DNA from: Hymenopellis radicata | Taxonomy: Eukaryota > Basidiomycota > Agaricomycetes > Agaricales > Physalacriaceae | Assembly (NCBI GenBank): GCA_015501595.1 | Contig: JADNRX010000140.1 | Coordinates: 62,001 to 126,000 of the forward strand | Length of the DNA: 64,000 nt | Direction: 5' to 3' | Part shown: positions 1-12,500 of the stretch, piece by piece | Position numbering within the stretch: the first letter of the stretch is position 1 | Layout: every line of letters begins with the position of its first letter | The notes under the pieces: model-generated | What the model was told of the DNA's origin: nothing | The model's database searches: none | What the model saw: only the letters and a program-made list of their open reading frames with translations | Translations under genes and position numbers: made by a program

Positions 1-1473
1 AATACAAATGGGTCTAGGTTCTTGCTATTCCGCTGACTTGAATTCTTTCAGTACCAGATATGCATGGTAAGTAGAATTCCTCTTGAAAGTGCGAGTTTTC
101 TCATCATTGTTAGTTCGACAAGAATGGATATACGGGTGGCTGTCAAGCCATATATTCAATGGTGCCAAACACCACCGTCGGTTTCTCATGTGCCAATGCT
201 TCATTTCCGCTTGCTCCTCTTGACATCGTTGCTGTGGTACAGGTGAGTACCCAATCAAACTTCCGACTCATTCTGACCTTAGTCTCTTCGTGTAGGATGG
301 CCCCCTCTCCCAGTACGGATGGATTCCGCAGGTATGGAAATGTCTTCTTGCTCTTGCCGCACCTATTTCACTATATGCAGTGCACAAGCCTGGCAGTAAC
401 TCCGAAAAATGGGACGCCACCTTACACCGTCACCGTGAGTAGAACGGTTATTACCTTTCTAGTCCTTACTTCGTTCTATAGGTTGCACCTACTTTACATC
501 CTCCTGTGAACATTACGACCAATGATATGTCGACTGTCAATTGGACAGTCGATCTTTCATGGGCGTCTCCCTTCTTCATTAGCGTAGTCGACTCGGAGTT
601 CAATTTCTGGTCATACGGCCCTCTCCATAGCGGCGAAGGAAACTCTGGCTGTCTGTCTGGTGTTTCGAAGGAGAGGTACGCTACTCGTTTTGCCACACTA
701 ATCTGGTCCATTAACAGTGGTACAGTGACTCCGACATATCCTCGACCGGCAAGACTATAGGAACAGGTATAGCTGGTCTAGTTGTCGGAGCTCTTGCAGG
801 CATTCTAGCTGCTGTGTGGTTTTTGAAGCGGCGTCAAAAGCGACAACGCCAGGAGGGCCAATTTGTTGCTCTCGGGCCTTCGACACCACTCGATTCTGGG
901 ATGGATCCTTTGGCTCCGCGCCATGATCCTTTTGACAGTCCTTGGTCTCTTACTTCAGGAACTCGATATCGTCCCGTTCCGACTATGCCTTCCGACACAT
1001 CCTTTGGCAATTACCATACGCTTTCACATTCTCCACAGAGTACTTATCAAGTCGAGCCATTCGTAATGCCAGGCGAAGAGCGACTCTCGACACAAGGGCC
1101 CATATCTCCCGGATCCACCACACATGGATATAGGTCTCCGTCAGTTGCGAACGACCCGCATACCTCTCGACAACAATCAGGCCATGTCTATGTTGTACAT
1201 CACGACGGGGGGCGAGCACCAATTACAGTATACCATGAAGATGGGACTGAAGTCGTGGAGCTTCCACCTCGCTACAATGACGATGCATCGTCGGCTCCGC
1301 GTGATCACAGCGATGGAAGGAGTGACGCTCCCAGTGGGAGTGACCCTCGAAGCAGCGGCGAGTTCCGAAGTGCACATGGAGCAGGCAACAATGATGCCTC
1401 CAGGGCAAGCGTCACATATTTAAATGAACCAAGAAGGCCTGGCGGGGCGCCGAAAAAAGCTGGTCGCTCATAG
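1..1473 (+). CDS. Single-pass membrane protein with extracellular domain and disordered tail, 5' partial
   Basis: The start lies left of the window. Exons read as 52-66, 114-242, 296-331, 381-434, 482-675 and 726-1473, all with GT-AG introns and continuous frame; the first is only 15 bases. The extracellular part has several NxS/T sites and paired Cys. A single hydrophobic helix (GIAGLVVGALAGILAAVWFL, about bases 767-826) is followed by a basic stop-transfer run (KRRQKRQRQ). The cytoplasmic tail of about 200 residues is Ser/Pro/Gly rich and looks disordered. This architecture is common in Agaricomycetes (MID2-like or TMEM154-like annotations), with unknown roles, often guessed to be wall or surface sensing. 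I do not recognise a specific family. Confidence 0.7.
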
Positions 1474-1763
1474 TTTCTCTTTCATCATGGAATGGACAAC
1501 GTACATGCATATTTACTTTTTAGTTTAAGGGACCGTCTCGGGATAATGACTTTAGTATGATCACACTATACACCTTCTAATGTACAATACCATGCGCAGG
1601 ACTTTTTTTCTTCACGGACGTGATGCACAGCGTTCGATTGTTGATGGTTTCGAATCTTATCATGTGGCCCTGTGGCTGTACCACTATGATGCGATCATGT
1701 TGATTTTGCGAACCGTAGTCTGCTTCCACTCTCGCGTCTTGCGAAGGCTCTCAGTGGACGAAA
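1474..1763. other. Intergenic, no gene seen
   Basis: About 290 bases between two same-strand genes. It holds the 3' end of the upstream gene and the promoter of the DUF7702-like gene. No conserved frame or structured RNA was recognised. Confidence 0.5.
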
Positions 1764-2756
1764 ATGCCGGCCTTGGATGAGAGAGGAAAGATTGCCGCTG
1801 CCCAGCTCGCGTTCTATGTTCCCATTGCTATCATCTCTCTTCTATTCTTCATTCGATACTTGTTCAGTAACGATGGTGGATGGTTCATGCTTCTCATATT
1901 TGCCCTCAGTGAGTGGTTGCCTCTTGCGTAAGATCGACTACATCTTCATTAATAAAATCTAGTTCGAATTGTGGGAGGCGCATTAATTGTAGCCGGGGAG
2001 TCCATGACAGATCCAAGCATAGACCTGTTTATTGCCGCATATCTGCTCTTCCATGCTGGGCTCGCCATCCTGATGCTCGCTTCCATTGGTTTCATCTCTC
2101 TCGCGTAATGTTCCAGGACTTTTCAAATGGCGCCCGACAACTAAAGATTATTTAGAGGCTATCGATCGTACAGCGACTATTATAGCGTACGCCGCTTATA
2201 TTTCTTCGCGGGTGGCCTGGCTCTTGTTACGTTGGGTTTGAGTATTGCTGCTGGACTACTAGGGACACACGTCAATCCAGATGTGACTACCGGTCTGATC
2301 TTGCGACGCGTCTCCGCGGGGGTCTACGGCGTGCGTGATGGATTTTCGTCTCTGAGATAGCGGATGTTGATCACGTTCTGTACTAGGCCCTCTACCTAGT
2401 CCTCGTCTTTATGACAATGGTGGCGTGGAGCCATCGCTATGCTATGAGAAGCTACCGTCGAAAGGCAAGTGCCCGATACTCCATACTGGTCACGTTGTTG
2501 ACGATTTATTTAGCTACTTGCTGGTGTAACATTAGCTCTACCTTTCCTTGGTGCACGCGTAGCATACGAATTCCTCGCGTCCTGGTCGTCGTCGGATCCA
2601 TTTGGCAACGAACTGTCTTCGAACCCCACTCTGGCCAAGTTCAATCCTGTTCAAGGAGATTGGATACCGTACCTTGTCATGGGTCTGGTGGTGGAATTTG
2701 TTGCAGCTCTCATTTACGCCGTCTTTGGTGCCATGCTACACCGGAGACACCCGTGA
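1764..2756 (+). CDS. DUF7702-like multi-pass membrane protein
   Basis: Exons 1764-1908, 1963-2104, 2156-2330, 2387-2464 and 2514-2756 give one continuous frame of about 260 residues with roughly seven hydrophobic helices. It starts MPALDERGKIAAAQLAFYVP and ends at a short Arg/His tail (MLHRRHP). The middle holds RIVGGALIVAGES and a late LALPFLGARVAYEFL helix, as I remember for fungal DUF7702 proteins. Function in that family is unknown. The fourth intron (2465-2513) begins AG|GCAAGT, a GC-AG intron; no GT donor there keeps the frame. Start chosen because it is the first Met before helix 1. Family call is from memory; membrane topology is visible directly. Confidence 0.7.
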
Positions 2757-3252
2757 ACTGCTACACGTACTTACTACACATCCTCACGACTCTGACGGCG
2801 ATCTGAATGTCATATTTTTACTATTTAAGATATACATTTCTGTACGATGTACCACTTATGGGGCCTGTTGATCAGAAAAATGAAGGACTATGTTGATATT
2901 CTACTGCATATTTAACTGGACATCACTAAGTAAGACTGTTTTTGAAGTGTGCGAGTCGCATAGTCAAGCACTCTTCATGACAGCCAAAGGGTTGCGTGAA
3001 GAGCGCTCCGGCTTAATTGAACTCGATGACATCCTTCTGTACGACCACAGCAAATACCCTGAAACACAGTAAGGAATCGAGAGTTGCTCTGTCAGTAGAC
3101 AGAGCGGTGGTGGTTACGGAAAAGAAAAAATTTGCCGAATCGGCTTTATAAGGTAAGCATCACGTGACCTCATGACCGTGGGAATTTTGCGTGATACATC
3201 GATGATGATTCGCTTGTTCCATCATCTAAACCGACAAACAGCAAGGGCAAGA
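2757..3252. other. Intergenic, no gene seen
   Basis: About 500 bases between two same-strand genes. Short open frames here have no coding character that I recognise. It probably holds a 3' UTR and the promoter of the dienelactone hydrolase gene. Confidence 0.45.
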
Positions 3253-4313
3253 ATGTCTACAGTTCATAACACTAACAAAGCATGCTGCTCTATCCCCCAG
3301 TGCTCTCTGATTACCAGCCCAAAGGAGCTATCAAGCCCTTCGCTGACTTCCAGAAAGTGTATGTCACCGGGCCTGCTACAAGCGACAATGCCATTGTCTG
3401 CATCTTCGACATCTTTGGGTGCGTCTCACCATAACGCTATTGTGCCTCGATTCGAGCGCTTTGGCAGGTTCTTTCCCCAAACGCAACAAGGTGCTGATAT
3501 CGTCGCGTCGACGCTGAATACGACCGTGTACATGCCCGACTTTTTCGAGCCCGACGCGCCTTTTGATATTGCCAAGTTCCCACCCAAGACTGATCAGCAA
3601 AAAGGCGATCTTCAAGCTTTCTTCGGCAGTACCGCCAACCCTTCAGCTGCGATTACGAAGCTCAAGACATTTGGTGAGAGTCTCAAGGCCAATGGCTCTA
3701 AGCGCGTGGGAGTCTACGGCATGTGTTGGGGTAACTGTCTCTCTACCTCCACTCTTCTCTTGTAACCCGTGTGCCTAGGCGGCAAGGTAGCAGTATCCTC
3801 CGGTGGTGAATCTACTCCATTTGATGCCGTTGCCATTCTTCATCCCGCGTAAGTGGATGTCCATCTGCCTGAGTTCTTGACCTGAACTTCCTCGTCACAG
3901 CATGCTATCTGTCGACGATGCAAGCAAGTTGACTGTTCCCCTCGGCATGTACGTCTCTGGCGATGAACCTGTTGACGAGGTCCGATACACACTCTCCTGA
4001 CAGGCTGTAAATGCTAACTCAATTGTACAGTATGAAAAAATAGTTGATGTCGTGTCGAAGAAGCCATTTTCCGACAAATGCGACGCGAAGAATTATTCCA
4101 ATATGTGAGTTGCAAGCCAGTTTCAAGGATAGGTCTCAAGACCTGCTTAGGTTCCACGGATGGGGTGCTGCCCGTGCCGATCTTAAGAATGAGGAGAATT
4201 TGAAAGAGTAAGGGCAACACATTCCTCTTTTTTGCTAGTATTCTGAAGAATTTTCTAGATTCGAAGATGTTTACTCTCGTCTTGTTTCATTCTTCAAATC
4301 CACCTTGGTTTGA
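3253..4313 (+). CDS. Dienelactone hydrolase family protein, with one apparent frame break
   Basis: Alpha/beta hydrolase of the dienelactone hydrolase family. The nucleophile motif GMCWGGK is split by the second intron, VSGDEP probably carries the acid, and FHGWGAARADL carries the histidine. Introns: 3419-3467, 3731-3778, 3849-3900, 3980-4030, 4105-4150 and 4208-4258. The protein is about 245 residues, normal for the family. The conserved N-terminus (MSTVHNTNKACCSIP) and the next block (PVLSDYQPKGAIKPF) are in different frames; one missing C in the CCCCC run at 3294-3298 explains this, since the family motif is ACCSIPPV. The rest is intact, so I read an assembly deletion rather than a pseudogene. 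The substrate cannot be told from sequence. Confidence 0.85.
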
Positions 4314-4406
4314 ATCAAGAATGGAATGGTACCAGTGACATGCGAACCACTGTAACATGTAAGATATTTGTAGCAGAGCAAATCAAGGAGAAATGTATGA
4401 ATATCG

Positions 4407-6174
4407 TTAAAGGTGGTCGAAGACTTGCGTAGGATAGTCTTCATCGACTTTCCAAAGCCAAAATGGACCTACGCGTCTAAGTATGAATGTCGAAAACGGA
4501 GAAACAGGCGATCTTACCGACGGGGTCACCTAAGACCGAATCGTTAATACTGACGAGGCTTTTATGTTACGGGGACTGACCTCGGTCATGCATAGACGTC
4601 GTCCATACTCCAACAACACCCGCTGAGCACCCGACGTTGCCCACTTGGATTCCTTCGGAACTGAAAATCTGTGAGAATGTATACAAAGGCAAGACCACAG
4701 TTGCTTTACCTCCATTGCGTCTCACCATCGTACATTGAAACCTTTTCCCTCTGGCAATCAGTTATGAATTCATTTATTCAGGAAGTACCGACTACTCACG
4801 AAGTGATAGCGAATGCTACCGTCCTTTGCCATTGTAACAACGCCTTCAACACTAGACTCATTTCCGTTTACACCCCGCGAAGACCCTTTGAAGTAGATGG
4901 GAGGATACTCTGGGAAGTACGTACGGAACTCCGTGTCATCATGATACTTCAAATCGGAGTGGCTGACCACTTTCAGGCTGACCTGAATGAGACGCGTTGC
5001 CTCACGAAAGCGAGGGTTCTCCTCGAAGTAGGCGATATGCTTTGGTCCGCGGAACGTATTGGAAAACTAGAAATTCATGATATGAGGAAGGATTATCGCT
5101 TGTCTAAACGAAGCATACGTTGAACGCTGGAAGCAACAAGAGGTGCAAGATCGTCGTTATCATAGGAGGAGAAAATATCACGATTCACGCGTACCGAACA
5201 GATCTCTTGATATATGTCAACCTTAGTACAGGACAGTAGAGAGCACGATGTCATACCGATAGTCCATGAAACAGACATATCGCCTCCAGTTTCCTATCAA
5301 TACGTTAACTGAGATCGTTCAAGAGTATATATCGGCGACCCACCTTCCACGCCAGCCCAATCGCTGTCGGTAAATATAGCTGGGGCGGAGCGTGCACGGA
5401 CGGCATCCAGCCCAACGCGAGGGCGGAATTCAAACAGACGCGGTGGAAGCTCTGAAAGGTTGGCCCAAACCACGTTCATCAAATGGACTACATGGATCCA
5501 ATTCACGCCCCGTTCGCAAGATAAGGTCCCCAGTTAGATTCCACGGTGTAATTAGATAAATCATATGTGAAGCAGCGACTCTTGTTCCGCTGATGTTCAG
5601 AGGGCAAGGGCTCCTCGTCGTCGTCGACCTGAGAGAGAATAAAGTACGCCTTCAGTTGTGCAATGGCCTGATCGAGGAATGCCGGGTGATTGGGGAATGT
5701 TCGGTGGAGGATGCTGGACGACGACAAAACGATGGAAAGGCGCTCCATTGCCATTGAGGGCCTTGGCCTACGGTCAGAGTATGGTTCCGACGTCCTGACC
5801 ATGTCGAGGAACGTCTGCACGGCGAACCACGCAACGGCGGCAGGCGACTCCGGCTGGAAGGCGATGTGTTCTGCGCGTATCCTGCCTTGGAGCAGGCTCT
5901 TCCAGTCCATGTTATCGCATCCTTCAAGAGTCCTATGTGCGAGAGAGTCCCGCGGATCGCCAAACTCGCGGATGAGTAGCTCTCGCCAGAGATAGCTATC
6001 ATCGGAGCTATATACCAGGTCCCTGCTAAAGCTGCAGGTCTGAGAGAAAGCCGCGACGTCTTTGGGGCTACAGAAGGTGAGGATTTCTTGGATGACCTCT
6101 CGAGGGATGGACAACATCGTGGACTCGAGGGCCATATGGTTGGAGGAATGACCGGATATAAGGTTCCATAACAC
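4407..6174 (-). CDS. F-box protein of an Agaricomycete-expanded family, with micro-exons
   Basis: The N-terminal F-box (SIPREVIQEILTFCSPKDVA, then CSFSRDLV) suggests an SCF ubiquitin-ligase substrate adaptor; the target is unknown. Exons on the minus strand: 6174-5344, 5293-5257, 5205-5195 (11 bases), 5126-5119 (8 bases), 5066-4800, 4741-4710, 4660-4581, 4529-4518 (12 bases) and 4468-4407. Joined, they give DYRDLFAFNFSN, later YDGETQWSSEGIQVGN and DPVGPFWLWKV, all family blocks. One frame break at the CCCC run 5508-5511 separates GPYLANG from VNWIHVVHLM. The start could instead be the Met at 6135 or the one just before SIPREV. The acceptor before 4741 could lie 9 bases upstream in frame. Confidence 0.75.
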
Positions 6175-6555
6175 CGTGAGATTTCGATCAGCCTTTGCGG
6201 AATTGGCAAAATACCCCCTCAGTCTAGATCTGCTGTGTCAAAGGCGTACTCAGTACTGGAGTTGGTAAAAACCATTTTCTCTCGAAGGCGAGGCTCCTTC
6301 TCCATGTGTCGCCCTCCTACCGGCTCCGTCGTATTACTTTCCGGGCTGACTCGAAGTTCATGGTTCTCAGCATGGGACAAGGGGACAATACTTACACAAG
6401 GCGCTCCTCAATCTGCCATCAAAGCCTTCCGAAATGTGATGCTGCACGAAGCCTCGTGCAGACCGCGTTCCCATCCCTTGTATTCCCTTCAACTTATCAT
6501 ATCAGGCGATGATCTGCTGTTATACTCTTGTTCTCTTTCTAGCCCGTTCGTCTTG
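6175..6555. promoter_or_regulatory. Divergent intergenic region
   Basis: 381 bases between the start codons of the F-box gene (leftward) and the DUF6699 gene (rightward), so it must contain both 5' ends. A frame open from 6235 runs into the DUF6699 gene but lacks coding character upstream of 6556. No specific operator was recognised. Confidence 0.45.
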
Positions 6556-7828
6556 ATGGCCGCTCCTTGGGAAGACCATAACAAGCACGGTAAATTCTAT
6601 CGCAATGTCGAGGGCTTGGACAGGCCATGGCTTCCGTCGCCTGTTTCGTCGGAGGTCGCGTCAGGGCCCTCCGACATGTACCCTTACCCTTATGACGCAC
6701 GCTGGAGGCCGCCTACAGCACCACCGCTCAAGGTGCATTACATTGGCGCGCACCGAAGGAACCTGATGACAAGATGGCTTCTAAGACTACTGCGTGAGTC
6801 TCGTTCCTTATGTCCAGAAGGCAAATACAGCTAAAGCTGTTGAAGGTCGTGACAGAATGAATCTCGTCCATGAGATACCGATGTACCACCCATACGAACT
6901 GGATCCGCCTATGCCGCGTTATCCACCAATTCCACTCTCTGAATGGAAGGCTTGGGGCTATTATGCGCGCCCTAACATCAACGGCATGCATGTTCACAAT
7001 CAGAGTAGCTATGGCGTAGCTGTGAACCCTGCCTGGCCACTCAAGTGACTTCCACAGCACCGCGATTACAAACAACAATGCACATAGACATCGAAGAGTT
7101 GTATTACGCATTGCGAGGTTCAAAACCAGGTAAGCATTTCTCACCTCTCTCACCACCTTGAATGTCATTGTTGCATAGATGGTCAGCAGCTCGAACATCC
7201 TGAGCGTTGGGTGCCAGGAATACATCACCCGGCTCTTCCATCGCGCCCTCAAACGTGGAAACGACCCGAGCTCAATGCGCCTCTGCCATTTCCTTGGGAA
7301 TGTTATTTAAATCCGTGGCTCAGTCATAACGATGGAGGAGTACCGTGTGCTGTCGGCTGGGATCTCGGTGTTCATCCTGACACGATGTGGATAAATCCGC
7401 AGGATGGCCCGTTCGCAACATTGTCCGATCCAGATAAGCACCAGCCAGCGACGTTTCCGTTTGTCACGCACCTAGTTGTGAACAGTTTACACCTCGATGG
7501 CAGACCGCTTCCCTTCCAGCGAATCATCATCGTCAACATGGACGGAATTTGCTGTATTGACGTGTTTATGGGCGTCTATGAGCACTTCCAGAAGCGCGTG
7601 TTGCGTGAAGAATATGACACTTGGGACCAGTCTGTCCGTGACGAGGCAACGAGCGTTAATCGTTATCGGGCACATCACCAAAAACGACGGGTGACTGATA
7701 TCCTTCGTTGCGACCGTTTGGGGCACAATTGCATGTTTGACGGTCTGAGCGTGAATCCCGACCGCCACGGGTGGATACTACATGTTGTACGCGAGCATCA
7801 TTTTCCACGTCGTCCTACGCGTATCTGA
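6556..7828 (+). CDS. DUF6699 domain protein
   Basis: The last exon (7179-7828) carries a DUF6699-type domain: a WECYLNPWL entry, a WDLGVHPDTMWI block, THLVVNSLHLDG, and a C-terminal RCDRLGHNCMFDGL followed by W-I-L. The family is abundant in Agaricomycetes and has no known function. The N-terminal half (MAAPWEDHNKHGKF onward) is Pro/Tyr rich and probably disordered. Proposed introns: 6794-6830 (or to 6836), 7005-7057 and 7130-7178. The second has a weak GTAGCT donor, chosen because it is the only one that keeps the frame past the stop at 7046-7048. If it is wrong, the region would be two genes. Confidence 0.7.
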
Positions 7829-7895
7829 CAAACTTGTCTACAAATGTTAATACACCCATAATCCTGAAGAGCGAAATAATGTTATCGTCCGGTTC

Positions 7896-9267
7896 TCATG
7901 CCGCAAAAAGCCACCATCCTGCAAATGCAAATCCAAAGAGCAATCCCAACGCGCGAGCAACAATTACTACAACCAGAGCTTTGCGAATGGCAGCATAAAA
8001 AGTACTCAAGGCTGAACCAGACCAGTTTATCCTGGAAGGCAAGAACGATTACTAAGGAAATGGTAAAGATCGAAGCAAGTACTTACCTTCGGTCGTTGGC
8101 ACCTCCAGAACGCACGCTTGCTTCCCATCCACGAATCACTTCTCGATAGCGTTTCCCGAATACCCTAATGTTAACCTGATGAGACAGTGGTTATTGGTAT
8201 TGTCATGGTACCTCTCACCAAATCCAAAAGTTGACATCAGGATACGAGAAGCGTGGAAACACGCTAGCGAGGCTAGGTGCCACGACTTCCATACGCATAC
8301 CGGGAACCTCACTCTGATAGGGCAGGTACATGACAGGGGAAAGTGGAGATGAGCGACCGCTGTCAATGTTAATCTCGGGATCGACTTCGTTTTTGGAAGA
8401 GGGCGTAGGAAGGACCATGTATGACATCAAGTCCAGTGTCATACCGAGAGACAAACCCCAAAGTTTGAGCACATGTGGAGTACTCTTATTCTCCAACACA
8501 ATGGCCGGGAACTCCATGCTTCCAATAAGGATGCGCACGAGAAGACGGAGGGCAGTGGAATGTTTTGGGGCAAGACGCGAAGCTGCATCAACCGTCACAG
8601 TGGACCAACGGGGAGCGGGGTTGGCGGATACTAAGGAAGCAAGGGGAATCCAGTGCAAAGTGGTGGATGGAACCGGGTCGGGAGACGGCGCCCGTGGCGA
8701 CACTTGGAGAAAAACGAAAGGCGACAGAATCATGAGCAGGCGCTTCCCGAGGGAAGTGGTGATTTCGCGGTCATCGAGCTGACCGATGCACATGTAGTCG
8801 CGCTCTGCAAGGTCAATGCCAATTTCCTCCCAGGTTTGACGAAGCGCTATAAGGCGTTTAGACAAAGTTTTCCGAACGAGATGATACATACCAGTATATG
8901 CGCCTCCTTCGTCATCAGGATCAGTTCTGCCACCAGGAAACGCTACGTGGGCTTCCTTCGCCTGAGGGTTGACTTTGGCTACAGAACCATCGTCTGAGAT
9001 GGGATTGTCCCTTTGCAAGAAGAGGACTTCGGCGCGAGCATTTGGATCATTCACCCAGTCTAGTTGGAAGAATTCTGAAAGAGCTGGTGCAGCGGTGGAC
9101 GTGCTAGGAAGGTTCGCATCGGGAGGTGGAACGACGCGTATGACTATGGCGACTGCTGCTCGGCGAGGCTGCGTAGGAGGAGAAGCGATAATCCGTGGCG
9201 GCGTTGACCGAATACGGTGCAATGCTCGCGATAGCAGAGGGATAACTGAGACTGGTTTATCTGACAT
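7896..9267 (-). CDS. Nudix hydrolase, coenzyme A diphosphatase type, with C-terminal membrane helix
   Basis: After splicing, the Nudix box reads GGRTDPDDEGGAYTALRQTWEEIGIDL in two pieces, preceded by AHVAFPGG. This arrangement matches peroxisomal or mitochondrial CoA diphosphatases (PCD1/NUDT7 group), which cleave CoA or oxidised CoA to phosphopantetheine and ADP. Exons: 9267-8892, 8846-8219, 8164-8097 and 8031-7896. The last exons encode VFGKRYREVIRGWEASVRSGG and then a hydrophobic helix (ALVVVIVARALGLLFGFAFA), so the fungal protein is probably membrane-anchored. The first intron (8847-8891) is 45 bases, a multiple of three without a stop. An upstream Met at 9303 is possible; 9267 (MSDKPVSVIPLLSRALHRI) fits better. 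Confidence 0.85.
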
Positions 9268-9526
9268 GGTAGGAAACAGTCTAAGTACAGAGGCAGGCCA
9301 CATTGCCCCAACGGATTTTTACCAGGGATTCGGAACCCCGATCCGGTCTGACCAGCTTTCCCGCGCTCAGGGAACCGACTCAAAAGCACCCCAGAGTCAA
9401 GATAGAAGGACATTGATGCTTTGGTTACAAGTCGGGACGTCTTCCACGCTCAAAAATAATAGCGTGCATTAGAATGCTTATAGAGATACCGTCCGTAATG
9501 CTACACAAAGTAAAACAAGAAAGCGA

Positions 9527-12500
9527 TCAATCATCATCGTTCTCCGTCCCTGGCCTCTTCCCTCGGATGCTGAAGCGTGATGGAGACGCTAGAGATGCTG
9601 TTCGTTGACTGATTTCCCTCGAAGACATTGATGAACGCCTCAGCGGGTTAGCAGTTGGATCAAACTCCAGCCGAAGCTTCACAAGACCCTGTCCGTCTCG
9701 CAATTCACACAGCACATCCGCGCCCGACACGGTGTCCGATTGTATGTGTCTCCAAATCTATAGGTCCCAATCAGTACCTTTTTTACCCCGTTCGAAGTTT
9801 AAACCTTACATCTATTTCGCCGTCCCCAAGAAGTTTGTCCTTCCCTAACGTCTTATGATCATGTATCCAAAGGAACAGCTTTGGCGTGTAAGGACCAGCT
9901 GCAAACGTGAACGACTCATTCCTGAAAAGGTCATTAGTCCCCGCAAGTAGCGGCGTATCCATGTTCACGTACCATTCAGGTGTTGCGGTTTTACCGACGT
10001 GTTTGGTCTTCACTTCTCGGTCCCCGACACGGATGGTGACGTATGGTTTAGATTCGCTGCTGGACAAATCCTTCGCGTCTAATGCCGTTACTCTTAGCGT
10101 GCCAGGGTCCTGACTGGTACCCTCAAGAGAGCCCATCGACTTGACAGTAGGGAAGGCCTTGGCTCCCTCGCTGTCTGGTTGTCCAATAGGATGCGAAGCC
10201 TGGCCAGCTGGAGCACTCGGCACCGGAGGCGCATGATGCGTGTGTCGCGTATCGTCGTCGTCCTTGCCGCCAAACAGCCCCGTTATCCCATGAATCACCC
10301 CCTTGCCTGCAGAGACAGGAAGACCACCTATCTGTGTCATGGCCCGACCTGCCGATGAGAACGTAGATGTCTTCTGCCGTGACTTGGCGATGATCTCTGG
10401 CTGGAACATCATGCGAATGTGAACTTGGCCCTTCTTTCCGTGCTTCGCAGACGACAATTGAATGTCTCGTTCCAACGCCTCGAAGGGCTCTACTTCCGCT
10501 AAATCGATGCGACCTTCTCCCAAGCTTTTCGCCTGTTCCAGCTGGTTCCAATCGAAGACTTCCACCGTAAAGTCAGCTCCGACACGGGATGGCTGTGATC
10601 TTCGGTAAGATTCGAGCCGAAGATGGCACTCATGATATCAAACGCACCACCGAGATAATGAATTCTTCGTTCCATTCCGGATTGAGGGTTTTCTTCTTGG
10701 TCTGAGATTTGATGACTTTCTGTCCGTTGAGAGAGAAAACTGCATAAGGATCGGATTTTCCTAGGGAAAAAAAGTGAGTAGAACGCATTCGGAACAAATG
10801 GACCAGCACGAACCTCCCCTATCCGCGGCAACGAAATCGCGGCCGTAAAGAAGATCAAGACGCAAAACACCCTGATCTGCATTTGATGATGAATGAGGTT
10901 CACGAAGATGAGTAACACAACGTACTGTTTATGCTTTCACGGGGCTCAAGCTTGACAGGAACGGAACATATCGAGACTCCATTGTGACCATGGAGGTACG
11001 ATCGGGATCATCAGTTCCGGTGAGAGTAAAAGTTTGCGGCCCAATCTACGAAGATTAATAAGATCTGGTTTATTCATGATTGCGAAAACTTCACCATAGT
11101 AGCCTTGAGGAAATCTTTGGCGTCTCCCCTCCATTCAGCAATGATGTCATCCTTATCACCTTCATCAGCCTCGTTCAACCTCAGCCAGACTTGACCGAAG
11201 TCGAGCTCCTTGAGAAAACCTTCTCCAACATACTCCCATTGGGCTTTGGTACTTCTAGCGCGGTTAGTGCTAAAGCAAGGCCAGTACCCGTCGTCCAGAA
11301 GGACCTCGACTCTGGCTTTCTTGGCGAGCTGGCCAGAAACCACGTTGAAGATGATGATACCCGATTCTGCAAGAGGCGTAAGAGAGCGTGAAACGACAGA
11401 CGACAGAACGCACGGTGCGTCAAAAGCTCGTCGTGACTCATCTCAATGCCTTCTTCAGGCTTCTTCTCCTCTTGAGAGACGGCGGTCGCTTTCGTGGCAG
11501 TAGTAGCGGTCGTGTCAGTGGACTTAGCATTCCTGGTGTGGCGATGTACCCCATTAATAGTGACACCGGGTGGCACGGCCTGGATTTCTTCGTCAGAAGA
11601 AGACATGGACGATTTGTCGTTATCGGTCGCTACGCCACCATCCTCGCCGTCGAGTTCCTGATTCGCCGCCCGTTGCATCTCATTGGTGTGACCGTCGAAC
11701 TTGATGCCCTTCAACTTCATCGCAGGAACAAACTCTGCCCGATAATGCAATTGACCTTTGAAGGTTCCGTCCTTGTCCAAGCGTAGAGGATCAGTAGCTT
11801 CTTTCACCCCTGTAGACTTGAAAGGGAACTTGGGATCATCATTCTCTGAGGCCAATTCCGAGACGCGAAGTTCGACGGAGCCTAATGAACGATCCTGTAA
11901 GACGTCAATGACGCACACAAAGTGAGATATGAGGTCGAACCTTTGTCAAGTGCTGATAATCCATACACTCCAACAACATGGTCTCCTTGAGGGAATGTAC
12001 TGGCGAGGACGATTTGGTGAGAAGTGTAGTTCGCGTAACAAAAGAACGCACCAGGTATGTAGATGATCTGATCCCAAACAGGATTGAGGTCTAAGAATGG
12101 TGAGTATTACGTTGCAATCATTGAAAAAAGTGGACCGACTGTTATTGACTACCTCCGTTCGTCCCAAAGTCACATTGTTGACAAGAACACGAGTGTATGG
12201 ATCGCTCTACCATAAAATGTCAGATTAGACATCGAATTGGCTGGATGAGATTTACCTTGCCACCCAAAGCAGCTTCCACGTTCTTGACATCCGTGGCCTT
12301 GTCAAGAAAGAGTCGGACAACACCGATCGGCGGCGTGTACTGCTCAGCGCCATGCAAGCTTCCTGACATATTGAGAGGTTTCCATTCCGCGGACATCCGG
12401 ATTTTGCCCGTCTGGCAGTTACTCAGAGGGAACCAATCAATGTTTTCCTGCTTGGACGCCAGCAGATCTTCAAGCTTGATGCTCATGTAGCCTATAACCG

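Noticed and set aside
7046..7048. Stop codon read as the end of a separate small gene before the DUF6699 exon
   Set aside because: A 53-base GT-AG intron (7005-7057) bypasses it and keeps the frame into the DUF6699 part; the alternative is noted in the feature.
11388..11786. Open frames antisense to the tricalbin C2 region
   Set aside because: Shadows of the real gene; no splice or family signal.
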